A stretch of DNA of 64,000 bases from Aerococcus sanguinicola (GCF_008726925.1 NZ_VYWO01000003.1:124001-188000); one strand, 5' to 3'. Shown: positions 7,411 to 16,227, counted from the stretch's first letter. Notes: generated from the sequence alone by a model not told the origin. Program-made: numbers and translations.

Positions 7411-8943
7411 ATGAAACAGATTGATTTTTTTGATACAACTCTCCGTGATGGGGAACAGACGCCTGGCGTGAACTTCAATACCCAGGAGAAAGTTCGTATC
7501 GCTAAACAATTAGAAGAATGGGGCATTGATGCCATTGAAGCCGGCTTCCCGATTTCGAGTCCTGGAGACTTCGAAGCGGTGAAGGCAATTGCCGATAGCT
7601 TAGAGACCACCACCACAGTTGGTCTAGCCCGCTGTCGGGAGAAGGATATTGAGGCGGTCCGTGATGCTTTAGTGAATGCCAAGTCCCCTTCGATCCACGT
7701 CTTCCTTGCCACGAGCCCTATCCACCGCGAGTTCAAGTTGAAGATGACCAAGGAAGAGGTCTTAGAGAACATTGACCACCATGTCCGCTATGCCAAGCAA
7801 TACTTCGATAGCGTGCAATTCTCACCCGAAGATGCGACGCGGACGGAGCTGGACTTCCTAGCTGAAGCGGTCAACTGCGCCATTGAAGCCGGGGCAACCA
7901 TTATTAATATCCCGGATACTACCGGTTACACCAACCCCAAGGAAATGGCCCAAATCTTCCAGCACTTACAAAAAGCTTGTCCTAAATTCAATGAGGTCAT
8001 GTTCTCCTGCCACTGCCACAATGACCTAGGCATGGCAACGGCCAACGCTTTGGCTGCCATTGAGAACGGGGCCACCCGGGTGGAAGGCACCATCAATGGG
8101 ATCGGTGAACGGGCAGGGAATACGGCCTTAGAAGAAGTGGCTACGTCCTTGAGAATCCGGGAAGACCACTACCAATGCACCACCCATATTAACCTTGAAC
8201 AAACCAAACGCTTGTCTGACCTGGTTTCCCACTTGTCCGGGATGCCTGTGCCACGGAACAAGCCGATTATTGGGGACAATGCCTTCGCCCATGAATCGGG
8301 CATCCATCAAGATGGGGTCCTCAAGAATGCTTCAACTTATGAAATCATTACCCCTCAAATGGTGGGCGTTCAAACCAATGCCTTGCCACTGGGTAAACTC
8401 TCCGGCCGCCATGCCTTCAGCAAGCGCCTAGAGGACTTGGGCTTCGACTTATCCGAAGAAGATATCAAGTCGGCCTTCGCTAAGTTCAAGGTCTTGGCTG
8501 ATAAGAAGAAACAGGTATCGAATGAAGATATCCGCTACCTGGTGCTCGGCCATGAAGACGAACAAGCGGCCGACTACAAGTTAGTTAGCCTCCAATTGAT
8601 GACGGGGACTAATGGTATTCCATCGACTGTGATCCAAATTAAGGAGAACAAGGAAGATGCCGAAATCGTCACAGGCCAAGGGATGGGCAAGGGCCCAATC
8701 GAAGCGATCTTCAATACCGTGGACGATATCATGCAGGCTAATTCCCACTTGACCGACTACCGCTTGGAAGCCTTGACTGGTGGGATCGATGCCCAGGCTG
8801 AAGTCCATGTGGCGGTAGCCGACGAAAACGGCACCCAATACAACGGGAGCGGGATTGACTACGATGTGGTCACAGCCTCTGCCATGGCCTATGTCCAAGC
8901 TTGCGGCAAATTGAAGGCTGACCAAGCAACAAAGGAGGCCTAG
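7411..8943 (+). CDS. leuA: 2-isopropylmalate synthase
   Basis: A 510-aa enzyme condensing acetyl-CoA with 2-ketoisovalerate, the first committed step of leucine synthesis. The N-terminal TIM-barrel begins [16 protein letters not shown]. The metal-binding HxH is in [17 protein letters not shown], and the C-terminal LeuA regulatory domain, site of leucine feedback inhibition, covers roughly the last 130 residues ([16 protein letters not shown] onward). ATG 7411 has AAAGGA 8 bases upstream; the in-frame GTG at 7375 lies directly after the attenuator and has no SD. First gene of leuABCD, 3 bases before leuB. Confidence 0.95.
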   Translation: MKQIDFFDTTLRDGEQTPGVNFNTQEKVRIAKQLEEWGIDAIEAGFPISSPGDFEAVKAIADSLETTTTVGLARCREKDIEAVRDALVNAKSPSIHVFLATSPIHREFKLKMTKEEVLENIDHHVRYAKQYFDSVQFSPEDATRTELDFLAEAVNCAIEAGATIINIPDTTGYTNPKEMAQIFQHLQKACPKFNEVMFSCHCHNDLGMATANALAAIENGATRVEGTINGIGERAGNTALEEVATSLRIREDHYQCTTHINLEQTKRLSDLVSHLSGMPVPRNKPIIGDNAFAHESGIHQDGVLKNASTYEIITPQMVGVQTNALPLGKLSGRHAFSKRLEDLGFDLSEEDIKSAFAKFKVLADKKKQVSNEDIRYLVLGHEDEQAADYKLVSLQLMTGTNGIPSTVIQIKENKEDAEIVTGQGMGKGPIEAIFNTVDDIMQANSHLTDYRLEALTGGIDAQAEVHVAVADENGTQYNGSGIDYDVVTASAMAYVQACGKLKADQATKEA

Positions 8944-8946
8944 CCC

Positions 8947-10002
8947 ATGACGGATACGAAAAAAATTGTCGTCCTCGCTGGGGACGGGATCGGTGAAGAG
9001 ATTATGGCCAGCGGCTTGGCCGTTCTGGATGCAGTGGCTGACCGCTACGGCTACCACTTTGACCTGGACCCTCAACCCTTTGGTGGGGCCGGGATTGATG
9101 CCAGCGGCCACCCTTATCCCAAGGCCACCCAGGAAGCCCTCCACCAAGCGGATGCCATCCTCTTAGGGGCAATCGGGGCCCCCCAGTACGAAAACTGCGA
9201 GGTGACTCCTGAAGCGGGACTCTTAGCTATGCGTAAGGACTTGGGCCTCTTTGCCAACTACCGGCCAGTCAAGGTGGGGGCTTCCCTAGCGGACCTCTCG
9301 CCCCTCAAGGCCGACCGGGTGAGGGGAGCAGACTTCGTGGTTGTTAGAGAATTAACCGGCGGGGCCTACTTCGGGGACAAGGTGGAGGGGACAGACTATG
9401 CTTCTGACCTCATGCCTTACCGCCGCGAGGAAGTGGAGCGGATTGCCCGCAAGGCTTTCGAACTGGCCCAGAGCCGGCGCAAGCACTTAACCAGTGTAGA
9501 CAAGGCAAATGTCCTGGCCTCCAGCCGCTTATGGCGGCATACGGTGGAAGCCATCAAGGATGACTATCCAGAGGTGACGGTCAACCATCTCTATGTCGAT
9601 GCGGCAGCCATGAAGATTGTCACCCAACCCCAGGCCTTCGATGTGATCTTAACTGAGAACCTCTTCGGCGATATCTTATCCGACGAAGCCTCGGTTCTCT
9701 CGGGATCTCTGGGCATGCAAGCTTCGGCTAGCCACGGGACAGTTGGCCCCTCGCTCTATGAACCCATCCACGGCTCAGCACCTGATATTGCGGGCCAAAA
9801 TATTGCCAACCCCATGTCCATGATCCTCAGTGTGACGATGATGCTCAGACAGAGCTTTGGCTACAATGAAGCAGCTGACTTTGTGGAAGCATGTGCTGAA
9901 GACTTAATGGCCAAAGGAATAAAAACCAAGGATTTAGGGGGTGAAGCCAGCACGACAGCCTTTACCCAAGCCTTGTTAGACTTGATGAAAGGAGCTAAAT
10001 AA
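8947..10002 (+). CDS. leuB: 3-isopropylmalate dehydrogenase
   Basis: A 351-aa NAD-dependent oxidative decarboxylase. It starts KKIVVLAGDGIGEEI, shows the substrate-binding arginine region and the family signature NLFGDILSDEASVLSGSLGM, and ends with GTVGPSLYEPIHGSAPDIAG. It converts 3-isopropylmalate to 2-ketoisocaproate. It lies between leuA and leuC with 3-base gaps, so it is a tight operon member. Confidence 0.95.
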   Translation: MTDTKKIVVLAGDGIGEEIMASGLAVLDAVADRYGYHFDLDPQPFGGAGIDASGHPYPKATQEALHQADAILLGAIGAPQYENCEVTPEAGLLAMRKDLGLFANYRPVKVGASLADLSPLKADRVRGADFVVVRELTGGAYFGDKVEGTDYASDLMPYRREEVERIARKAFELAQSRRKHLTSVDKANVLASSRLWRHTVEAIKDDYPEVTVNHLYVDAAAMKIVTQPQAFDVILTENLFGDILSDEASVLSGSLGMQASASHGTVGPSLYEPIHGSAPDIAGQNIANPMSMILSVTMMLRQSFGYNEAADFVEACAEDLMAKGIKTKDLGGEASTTAFTQALLDLMKGAK

Positions 10003-10005
10003 AAA

Positions 10006-11412
10006 ATGGGAAAAACACTCTTTGATAAAGTTTGGGACCGCCACGTCCTAGCCGGCGAAGAAGGCGGCTCCCAACTCCTCTACGTGGACTTGCACTTGAT
10101 TCACGAGGTGACCACGCCTCAAGGTTTTGAGTCCTTGCGTGAACAGGGGCGGCCCGTTAGACGGCCGGACCGGATCATCGCAACCATCGACCACAATGTG
10201 CCAACCAAGGATGTCTTTAATATTCAAGATGAAATCAGCCGCCAGCAGATCGAAGCCCTGCGCAAGAACTGCGAGGACTTCGGGATTGAACTGAACGATA
10301 TCGGGTCAGACGGCCAGGGGATTGTTCACATGATTGGACCGGAACTGGGAGCCAGCCAACCCGGTCGGACCATTGTCTGCGGGGACTCCCACACGGCAAC
10401 CCACGGGGCTTTTGGTGCCCTGGCTTTCGGGATCGGGTCTTCAGAAGTCGAACACGTCCTTGCCACCCAGAGTATCTGGCAGACCAAGCCCAAGAAAATG
10501 GGGGTTGAAATCACCGGGAAGCTGCCCCATGGCACCTATGCTAAAGATATTATTTTGAAATTAATTGCCAGCTATGGGTCAGGCTTCGGGACGGGTTATG
10601 CGGTGGAATATTTTGGGGAAACCATTGAGAACCTGACCATGGAGTCCCGGATGACCATCTGTAATATGAGTATTGAATTCGGCGCCAAGATGGGCATGAT
10701 TGCCCCTGACCAAACCACCTTCGATTGGGTGACAGGCCGGCCCGAAGCTCCCGAAAATATGGAAGCAGCCATTGCGGACTGGAAGGAACTGAAGACTGAT
10801 CCCGATGCCCAATATGACGCCTATATCTCCCTCGATGTGTCGGACCTCAAGCCTTATGTGACCTGGGGGACCAACCCTGAGATGGGCGTGGCCATCGATG
10901 AGCCCTATCCTGAAAGCAATGGGAATGCGGACTATAAGCGGGCCTATGCCTATATGGATGAGAAACCTGGCATGTACCACCAAGATGTCCCGCTCCAACA
11001 TATCTTCATCGGGTCGTGTACCAATTCCCGTCTGGCTGACCTGGTGGAAGCTGCCAAATACCTCAAGGGCCATAAGGTAGCCGATAATATTTCAGGTATT
11101 GTGGTGCCCGGATCCAAGCGGGTCAAGCATGCCGCAGAGAAGTTGGGGATTGACAAGATCTTTATCGATGCGGGCTTGGAATGGCGCGAACCTGGATGTT
11201 CCGCCTGCCTGGGCATGAACCCGGACAGCTACCCAGCCTATGAGCATGTTCTGTCGACGACTAACCGGAACTATGAGCACCGGATGGGGCAGAATGCTAG
11301 AACCCATTTGGCCAGTCCCGCAACCGTAGCAGCTTCGGCTGTTGCGGGTAAGATCGTTGACGTTCGCCAGATTGAACCTGCAGAAATCGAGGTGCCCGAT
11401 GGAGCCTATTAG
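10006..11412 (+). CDS. leuC: 3-isopropylmalate dehydratase large subunit
   Basis: A 468-aa aconitase-family subunit that binds a 4Fe-4S cluster. The motifs are [15 protein letters not shown], the cluster cysteine in [13 protein letters not shown] and the pair in [12 protein letters not shown]. Together with LeuD it isomerises 2- to 3-isopropylmalate. Its 3-prime end overlaps leuD by 14 bases, which suggests coupled translation and equal subunit amounts. Confidence 0.95.
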   Translation: MGKTLFDKVWDRHVLAGEEGGSQLLYVDLHLIHEVTTPQGFESLREQGRPVRRPDRIIATIDHNVPTKDVFNIQDEISRQQIEALRKNCEDFGIELNDIGSDGQGIVHMIGPELGASQPGRTIVCGDSHTATHGAFGALAFGIGSSEVEHVLATQSIWQTKPKKMGVEITGKLPHGTYAKDIILKLIASYGSGFGTGYAVEYFGETIENLTMESRMTICNMSIEFGAKMGMIAPDQTTFDWVTGRPEAPENMEAAIADWKELKTDPDAQYDAYISLDVSDLKPYVTWGTNPEMGVAIDEPYPESNGNADYKRAYAYMDEKPGMYHQDVPLQHIFIGSCTNSRLADLVEAAKYLKGHKVADNISGIVVPGSKRVKHAAEKLGIDKIFIDAGLEWREPGCSACLGMNPDSYPAYEHVLSTTNRNYEHRMGQNARTHLASPATVAASAVAGKIVDVRQIEPAEIEVPDGAY

Positions 11413-11995
11413 ACAGCACACCGGCCGTGTCGTGCCGATGATGAAAGATAATATTGATACCGACCAGATCATGCCGAAAGCCTTTATCAAACGGATTTCC
11501 AAGTTTGGTTACGAGGACTTCATCTTCTTTGAACAGCGCTATCTGGATAAAGAAATGACAGAGAACCCGGCTTTTATCCTCAACCAAGAGGAATATGAAG
11601 GAGCCAGCATCCTCGTAGCTGGCGATAACTTTGGCTGTGGATCCTCGCGTGAACACGCGGTTTGGGGCCTCAGCCAGTACGGCTTCAAGGTCGTCATTGC
11701 TGGGAGTTTCTCGGATATCTTCTATATGAACTGCACCAAGAACTCCCTCCTGCCGGTGGTCATTGAAGACGATGCCTACCGCCAAGGCCTGGCTGAGCTC
11801 GACCCTGAGACAGCTATTGAAGTGGACCTGGAAGCCCAAGTCATTCATTCACCTTTAGGGGACAAACCTTTTGAAATTGATGAACAAATCAAGGACAAGT
11901 TCCTCCAAGGTCTGGACGACATTACCGAAACCCTGAAACACGAAGACGCTATTGCCACCTATGAGGCTGCAAACGACCATAAATACGACGTTTAA
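11399..11995 (+). CDS. leuD: 3-isopropylmalate dehydratase small subunit
   Basis: A 198-aa swivel-domain subunit starting [14 protein letters not shown], with [14 protein letters not shown] and the active-site loop [18 protein letters not shown] 11399 is chosen because GAGG lies 7 bases upstream and homologs begin near this point; a longer frame from 11342 would only add residues that mirror leuC. It completes the leucine branch enzymes; no ilv genes are in the window. Confidence 0.93.
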   Translation: MEPIRQHTGRVVPMMKDNIDTDQIMPKAFIKRISKFGYEDFIFFEQRYLDKEMTENPAFILNQEEYEGASILVAGDNFGCGSSREHAVWGLSQYGFKVVIAGSFSDIFYMNCTKNSLLPVVIEDDAYRQGLAELDPETAIEVDLEAQVIHSPLGDKPFEIDEQIKDKFLQGLDDITETLKHEDAIATYEAANDHKYDV

Positions 11996-12016
11996 CTAAT
12001 AGAAAGAAGGATTACT

Positions 12017-12805
12017 ATGACAGAGACAAAGAAAGTACATTGGGATGGCCAAACGAACCAGGAAGCTGTTGATATTCTTTTGGGTGAGGGTGGCATGATT
12101 GTTTCCCCAACCAAGGTGGGCTATATTATCGGGACCAGCGACAAGGAAGGCTTGGAACGTAAATTCGCCGTCAAACATCGGAAACGGAACAAACCAGGCG
12201 TTACCCTCTGTGGGTCTATGGAACAATTGAAGAGCTTGGCTAAGATGACCCCTGAAATCGAAGCCTTCTACCAACAATGCTGGGATGAAGACATCTTGAT
12301 GGGCTGCATCCTCCCTTGGCAAGAAGAAGCTAAGGCTAAATACATGCCACAGGACGGGGCTGAAGAATTAGCCACCGACGTACGTGGGACCAGCTGCTTC
12401 GTTATCCGCTTCGGTGTCCCTGGTGAACAAATCGCCCATGAACTCTGGGAACGTGAAGGCCGTTTGATGTTCGCTTCCTCTGCCAACCCTTCAGGTAAAG
12501 GGAACCGCGGCGTGGTTGAAGGCATCGGCGAAGAAATTGAACAAGAAGCTGACCTGATCATCGAAGCCGATGACTACGTGGCGTCCATCCAACCGAACAA
12601 GGATGAAAACACCCGCTATGAACAAGGCGTGATGGTCTCCTTCGTTGAAGACGAATCCGGTGAACTCGTGCCAGAACAACATGGCGAACGTGACGTCACC
12701 CCAGCCCCAATCCTCATCCGCAAAGGCGTCTACAACGACCGCATCCTCCAAATCTTAGCCGACCACTTCAACAGCTGGGACTACCGCCACGGACATTATT
12801 ATTAA
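12017..12805 (+). CDS. Sua5/YciO/YrdC family protein
   Basis: A 262-aa protein with the YrdC dsRNA-binding-like fold: GGMIVSPTKVGYIIG near the N-terminus, KHRKRNKPGVTL (the usual KxR...P segment), and the SSANPSGKGN motif near residue 155. YrdC/TsaC proteins make threonylcarbamoyl-AMP for tRNA t6A37; YciO-type relatives have an unsettled role. It follows leuD by 21 bases with no terminator, so it is probably co-transcribed with the leu genes, an unexpected partner. Codon use differs from its neighbours (more CAA, GAA, AAC). I cannot decide between TsaC activity and a YciO-like paralog. Confidence 0.75.
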   Translation: MTETKKVHWDGQTNQEAVDILLGEGGMIVSPTKVGYIIGTSDKEGLERKFAVKHRKRNKPGVTLCGSMEQLKSLAKMTPEIEAFYQQCWDEDILMGCILPWQEEAKAKYMPQDGAEELATDVRGTSCFVIRFGVPGEQIAHELWEREGRLMFASSANPSGKGNRGVVEGIGEEIEQEADLIIEADDYVASIQPNKDENTRYEQGVMVSFVEDESGELVPEQHGERDVTPAPILIRKGVYNDRILQILADHFNSWDYRHGHYY

Positions 12806-12809
12806 AAAA

Positions 12810-13286
12810 GGGTGTGAGCAAGAGCGCTTAGAAAGGGATGACTGGAGGCAAAAGGGATAAGGCCGGCTCTAGCCGGTCGTTCCCTTTTGCTGAAGTCACT
12901 CCCTTTCTGCTCTTGCGAACCCGACTAGGAAGGGTGTGAGACTTGGCGGTTAGACTCGGATGATTGGAGCAAGTCAGAATAAGAGCGAAGCAGTCGCTCG
13001 TTTCTGACTTGTGAAATCACTCCGAGTCTGCCAAGTTGAACCCGACTAGACAGGGTGTGAAGGCTAGCGGGAGAAATAGACCTCTGGAGCAAAGAGCCAG
13101 AGAAGACTGCAAGTCTTCGGCGGATCTTTGTGAAGAGGAGCTATTTCTGCTAGCCTGAACCCAACTAGGAAGGGTGTGAGGGCGCGCGGGAGCTTCCTTT
13201 CACTGGAGCAAGTCACCAAAGCAGTCTAAAAGACTGCGGCGGCGACTTGTGAAGTGACAAGGAAGCTGCGCGACCGAACCCAACTA
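12810..13286 (+). repeat. Type I hairpin-unit array D (four complete tandem units)
   Basis: The units are 12810-12927, 12932-13048, 13053-13167 and 13172-13286, with a period of 119-122 bases. Each reads [10 protein letters not shown]2, a 3-4-nt bulge, P3, P4, GGAG, P5, P6 hairpin, P5-prime, TGA, P4-prime, P3-prime, P2-prime, AACCCGACTA or AACCCAACTA. P2 arms are CAAGAGC/GCTCTTG, ACTTGGC/GCCAAGT, GGCTAGC/GCTAGCC and the GCGCGC type. P3 arms are AGAAAGGGA/TCCCTTTCT, AGACTCGG/CCGAGTCT, AGAAATAG/CTATTTCT and AGCTTCCTT/AAGGAAGCT. Sequences differ but the fold and the GGAG/TGA internal loop are constant. The array starts 4 bases after the stop of the YrdC-family gene, in the same sense, and the first terminator is beyond it, so it should be transcribed as the leu-operon 3-prime UTR. 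Confidence 0.9.
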
Positions 13287-13312
13287 AGCCGATAAGTTCT
13301 TATTTTGAAAAC

Positions 13313-13340
13313 AAAGCTGGGGTTAAGCTCCAGCTTTTTT
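13313..13340 (+). terminator. Terminator beyond array D
   Basis: AAAGCTGG pairs with CCAGCTTT across a loop containing GGTTAAGCT and is followed by T6. It is the first terminator-like hairpin after the leu operon. Confidence 0.8.
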
Positions 13341-13396
13341 AATTGTCCATGCTGAGTGTGTGCTCTGCTTTTAAAATGTCTTGATATTCGCGCTCG

Positions 13397-13550
13397 AACT
13401 TGCTAACGAGGGGCTACTTAGCAAGTCGCACAGTCCCAACTTTCTAACAAGAGCTCTATTAGCAAGTCGCACAGCCCTAACTTGCTAACGGAAGCTTACT
13501 TAGCAAGTCGCCGCCCCTCAACTCGCTAACAGGGGCCGACTTAGGACTAG
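13397..13550. repeat. 41-bp tandem hairpin repeat, four copies
   Basis: Copies start at 13397, 13438, 13479 and 13520, exactly 41 bases apart. Each contains AACTTGCTAAC (variants TTT, CTCG) and, after 10-11 variable bases, TTAGCAAGTCGC, so each can fold as ACTTGCTAA/TTAGCAAGT. The loop sequences vary (GAGGGGCTAC, AAGAGCTCTA, GGAAGCTTAC). The last copy is incomplete. No frame or promoter is evident; the NAD-kinase-like gene -10 (TATAAT, 13596-13601) follows. Confidence 0.85.
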
Positions 13551-13636
13551 AATCCTTATTCCAACATTTTTCTGGCCCTCTTCCCATAGAAATGTTATAA
13601 TGAAAACGCTAACATTATTTTTAGAGGAGTGATGGG

Positions 13637-14770
13637 ATGAAAACAATGGCATTATTAATTAATCCGATTGCCGGTATGGGGGGTCGGGCTGGCTTGAAGG
13701 GGACGGATGGGGCCGATATCTTACAGCGGGCCCTAGATCTGGGCGCCCAACCGGAAGCGGGGCTCAAGGCAGGCAAGGCCCTCGACCACTTGGCTGAAGT
13801 TGACGCGCCTGTTAAGCTCCTAGTGGCGGCCGGCGCCATGGGGGAGGATGCGGCGAAAGCGGCAGGACTAGATTATGACGTGATCTATGAACCAAGCGCT
13901 AAGGAGGCCCTAGAGACCCAGAAGGCCGATAGTGAAGCCTTCCTGGACGCAGCTAAGGCAGCCCAGCCAGACCTTCTTGTCTTTGTCGGCGGGGACGGGA
14001 CAGCCCGGGATGTCTGCCGGAAGATTGGCTTGGACATTCCAGCCTTGGGTGTACCAGCCGGGGTTAAGATTTACTCCGCGGTCTATGCCAATTCCCCTGA
14101 GAGCGCCGGCCGTTTGTTGGCGGAATGGGCCCAGGACAGCCCCATGGATTATCACGAAACCGAGGTCCTGGACCTGGACGAAGCGGGTTTCCGCCAGGAT
14201 GAGGTCGATATCCAGGTCTTCGGCTACCTCCGCGTGCCCCAGCACAGCCAGTTCATGCAGAACCTCAAGTCAGCCAGTCCCCAGTCGGATGAAGCTGCCC
14301 AGGAATCCATTGCCCTCGAAGTTCTCGACCACATGGATGACAATGCTATCTACCTGGTGGGCTCAGGTACCTCCACCCGCCATATTATGGACGAACTCGG
14401 CCTAGATGTGACGGTCCTGGGGGTTGATATCATCAAGAACCGCCAGCTCCTGGTCAAGGATGCCAATGAGCAGGAGATCCTGGATACCATCGAGGGTGAG
14501 GAAGATGTCCGTCTGATCGTAACTCCCATGGGCGGCCAGGGCTATATCCTCGGCCGGGGCAACCAGCAGCTCTCCAAGCGGGTCCTGGCCCATATTGACA
14601 AGGACAAGCTCACCATCGTAGCCACCCCCAGCAAGATCATGACCATCGGCACCAACCCCTTCCTCATCTACACCATGGACGACGCTATCGATGAGAAGTT
14701 CACCGGCTACTACAAGGTCATCACCGGCTACGGCCAATATTCCATGCACAAGGTTGAAGCCATAAAATAA
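13637..14770 (+). CDS. ATP-NAD kinase family protein (AcoX-like)
   Basis: A 377-aa member of the NAD kinase/diacylglycerol kinase superfamily. The nucleotide-binding motif GGDGTARD is at residues 118-125, and an N-terminal LLINPIAGMGG motif also fits. The C-terminal half has LVGSGTSTRHIMDELG and TPMGGQGYILGRGNQQLSKRV. It is about 100 residues longer than the housekeeping NAD kinase PpnK, which is not in the window. Related genes sit near acetoin or other catabolic operons, but no such operon is here. Start ATG 13637 is preceded by AGAGGAGTG. Monocistronic. The substrate is uncertain. Confidence 0.7.
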   Translation: MKTMALLINPIAGMGGRAGLKGTDGADILQRALDLGAQPEAGLKAGKALDHLAEVDAPVKLLVAAGAMGEDAAKAAGLDYDVIYEPSAKEALETQKADSEAFLDAAKAAQPDLLVFVGGDGTARDVCRKIGLDIPALGVPAGVKIYSAVYANSPESAGRLLAEWAQDSPMDYHETEVLDLDEAGFRQDEVDIQVFGYLRVPQHSQFMQNLKSASPQSDEAAQESIALEVLDHMDDNAIYLVGSGTSTRHIMDELGLDVTVLGVDIIKNRQLLVKDANEQEILDTIEGEEDVRLIVTPMGGQGYILGRGNQQLSKRVLAHIDKDKLTIVATPSKIMTIGTNPFLIYTMDDAIDEKFTGYYKVITGYGQYSMHKVEAIK

Positions 14771-14788
14771 AGAAAGATTAAGCTAATA

Positions 14789-14850
14789 AAGAAGCCTCTC
14801 TTCCCAATTCGACAAGTTCACTTGTCGAGATAAGGGGGAGGGGCTTTTTC
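14789..14850 (+). terminator. Terminator of the NAD-kinase-like gene
   Basis: GCCTCTC-TCCC pairs with GGGGGAGGGGC around an inner GACAAGT/ACTTGTC hairpin, followed by TTTTT. The tail of this terminator (GAGGGGCTTTTT, then ACGCTTAAAA) is repeated at 16207-16230 as part of the promoter duplication. Confidence 0.8.
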
Positions 14851-14859
14851 TACGCTTAA

Positions 14860-14960
14860 AAATTAAGAAAGAATGAATCAAATAAAAAATGGCTAATATA
14901 ATATGAATATAGACAAAATGATTTGAAAGCGTTTATTTACTTTGTTAAGTTTAAATCATA
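14860..14960 (+). promoter_or_regulatory. Promoter repeat, copy 1, with cre-like site
   Basis: One of three near-identical ~100-bp promoter blocks (others 16228-16350 and 17548-17650), recognisable by AAATGGCTAATATA and ATAGACAAAATGATTTGAAAGCG. TAGACA (14910-14915) and TTATTT (14933-14938) are 17 bases apart as -35/-10 candidates. TTGAAAGCGTTTATT (14923-14937) fits the CcpA cre consensus with one mismatch and overlaps the spacer and -10, which would suit repression. Confidence 0.6.
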
Positions 14961-14983
14961 TAGAATCCAAGAATATGAGAATA

Positions 14984-15274
14984 TGGAGGACTTACTATGC
15001 TAAATAAAATCCATCAAAGCCTTTATCATTTACCTCGCTTTGCCAAATATTTCTATCTTATGGTATTGAGCGCAGCTGCAGTTAATTTCTTTATCGATGG
15101 CAAACAAAGCCTTATCAGCATACTAGCAGTGGGCATCTTAGCCTTTTTCAATTATTGCATATTATTTAAAGCAAAAGAATGATCTTGGATTCGCCAATTG
15201 CTAGCCTGGCACTTTAATTCATCGGCCATTAATCGATGGACGAGGGGATACCATGAGGCTACGGTTTGTGTTAG
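14984..15274 (+). repeat. Direct duplication, copy 1 (~290 bp)
   Basis: From the SD of the 61-aa gene to past its 3-prime flank (GGATACCATGAGGCTACGG) this stretch matches 17242-17532 with only scattered differences. The two copies flank the HD-domain gene, the frameshifted paralog and the secreted-protein gene. Confidence 0.85.
14997..15182 (+). CDS. Small membrane protein, copy 1 of a paralog family
   Basis: A 61-aa protein: a basic amphipathic N-terminus (MLNKIHQSLYHLPRFAKY) and two hydrophobic helices (residues ~19-31 and ~38-56) separated by FIDGKQS. It is nearly identical to the protein at 17255-17440, and related in size and plan to those at 16888-17079 and the broken copy at 15920-16106. 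TGGAGG precedes the start. Function unknown; size, topology and adjacency to a secreted-protein gene in the same patch suggest a bacteriocin-immunity role (inference). Confidence 0.65.
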   Translation: MLNKIHQSLYHLPRFAKYFYLMVLSAAAVNFFIDGKQSLISILAVGILAFFNYCILFKAKE

Positions 15275-15322
15275 GATGAATAGAGAGAAAGATGCGTGAA
15301 CACTTGTTAAGGAGGTATCCCA

Positions 15323-15880
15323 ATGAACCCCAGAGAATTACTCGATACGCTATCCGTAGCGGCCAGATTAAAGGACACGACCCGACACTGTTATACAGAG
15401 GGAGGCCGGCATGAGAGCGTGGCTGAACACTCCTGGATGATGACTCTGATCGCCTTTCTTCTGATGGAGGAATTTTCGGGAGCGGACATGAACAAGGTGG
15501 TTCAGATGTGCCTCATCCATGACCTGGGCGAGTGCTTCACGGGAGACATTCCGACCTTTGACAAGGGGGAAGCGGACGAGGTCAAGGAGCAAGACTTGCT
15601 GAAGAATTGGGTGAATTCCCTTCCTGCTGCCACCGCGCAAGAAATGACGGCCTTATACCGTGAGATGGAAGAGCGCACCAGCCTTGAAGCCAAGATCTAT
15701 AAAGCCATCGACAGTCAAGAAGCCCTGATCCAGCACAACCTATCTGACTTAGACACCTGGACGGACTTTGAGAAGTCCTTCAACTTAAGCTATGCCGATG
15801 ACAAGGTTCAGTTCTCTGACTACATGACCCAGCTTCGGGAAGAAATCCGCAAAGACACCCTGGCTAAGCTAGGGGAGTGA
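15323..15880 (+). CDS. HD-domain phosphohydrolase (YfbR/HDDC2-like)
   Basis: A 185-aa metal-dependent phosphohydrolase. The first metal ligand is His36 in HESVAEHSW, and the HD pair is in CLIHDLGECFTGDIP near residues 69-70. A later Asp in SDLD fits the fourth ligand. The family dephosphorylates deoxynucleoside 5-prime-monophosphates, so a nucleotide-pool role is likely. SD AAGGAGG is 8 bases before the ATG. It sits inside an AT-rich accessory patch between duplicated small-protein genes but itself has the higher GC of the surrounding chromosome. Confidence 0.8.
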   Translation: MNPRELLDTLSVAARLKDTTRHCYTEGGRHESVAEHSWMMTLIAFLLMEEFSGADMNKVVQMCLIHDLGECFTGDIPTFDKGEADEVKEQDLLKNWVNSLPAATAQEMTALYREMEERTSLEAKIYKAIDSQEALIQHNLSDLDTWTDFEKSFNLSYADDKVQFSDYMTQLREEIRKDTLAKLGE

Positions 15881-15919
15881 GATATTTTAGCGTCAAGCCA
15901 TGCTTGAGGAGGCAGCTAT

Positions 15920-16106
15920 ATGTCCAGAGAAATTTTAAGATCATTTTTACTTACCTTGCTGCATGCAAGTTTTTATCTTTCTCCTTTGCGCAGCAATTGA
16001 GAAGCTTCTTTCTATAGACATACCGTATATCCTCCAACTTATTCTTGCGAGTCTATATGTGTTCTGGCGATTGAAGCGAAGCCGTCTCGACCAGTCCAAA
16101 GAATAA
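15920..16106 (+). pseudogene. Frameshifted small membrane protein paralog
   Basis: GAGGAGG lies 7 bases before ATG 15920, which opens MSREILRSFLLTLLHAS and soon stops. Reading on in the other frame from the TTTTT run near 15971 gives IFLLCAAIEKLLSIDI and a helix ending WRLKRSRLDQSKE, stop at 16106. Removing one T from the run joins the two into a 61-aa protein, the same length and plan (N-terminal basic helix, two hydrophobic segments) as the intact paralogs at 14997 and 17255. It is either a real one-base insertion or a sequencing error in the homopolymer. Confidence 0.65.
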
Positions 16107-16116
16107 GCCATCAATA

Positions 16117-16161
16117 AAAGGTGTTGGCCCGTCTTCAATGGAGACAGGCCGACACCTTTTT
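16117..16161 (+). terminator. Terminator after the frameshifted paralog
   Basis: AGGTGTTGGCC pairs with GGCCGACACCT (one G-T) across a 17-base loop and is followed by TTTT. Confidence 0.8.
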
Positions 16162-16227
16162 GAGTGCATGGTCTAATAGCTTTCAAAAGTTTTCGGAATG
16201 GCTTGGGGAGGGGTTTTTGCACGCTTA

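Noticed and set aside
12810..13286. Array of repeated units as a CRISPR array
   Set aside because: The period is ~120 bases, repeats are not identical, there are no short spacers, units are self-complementary throughout, and no cas genes are present.
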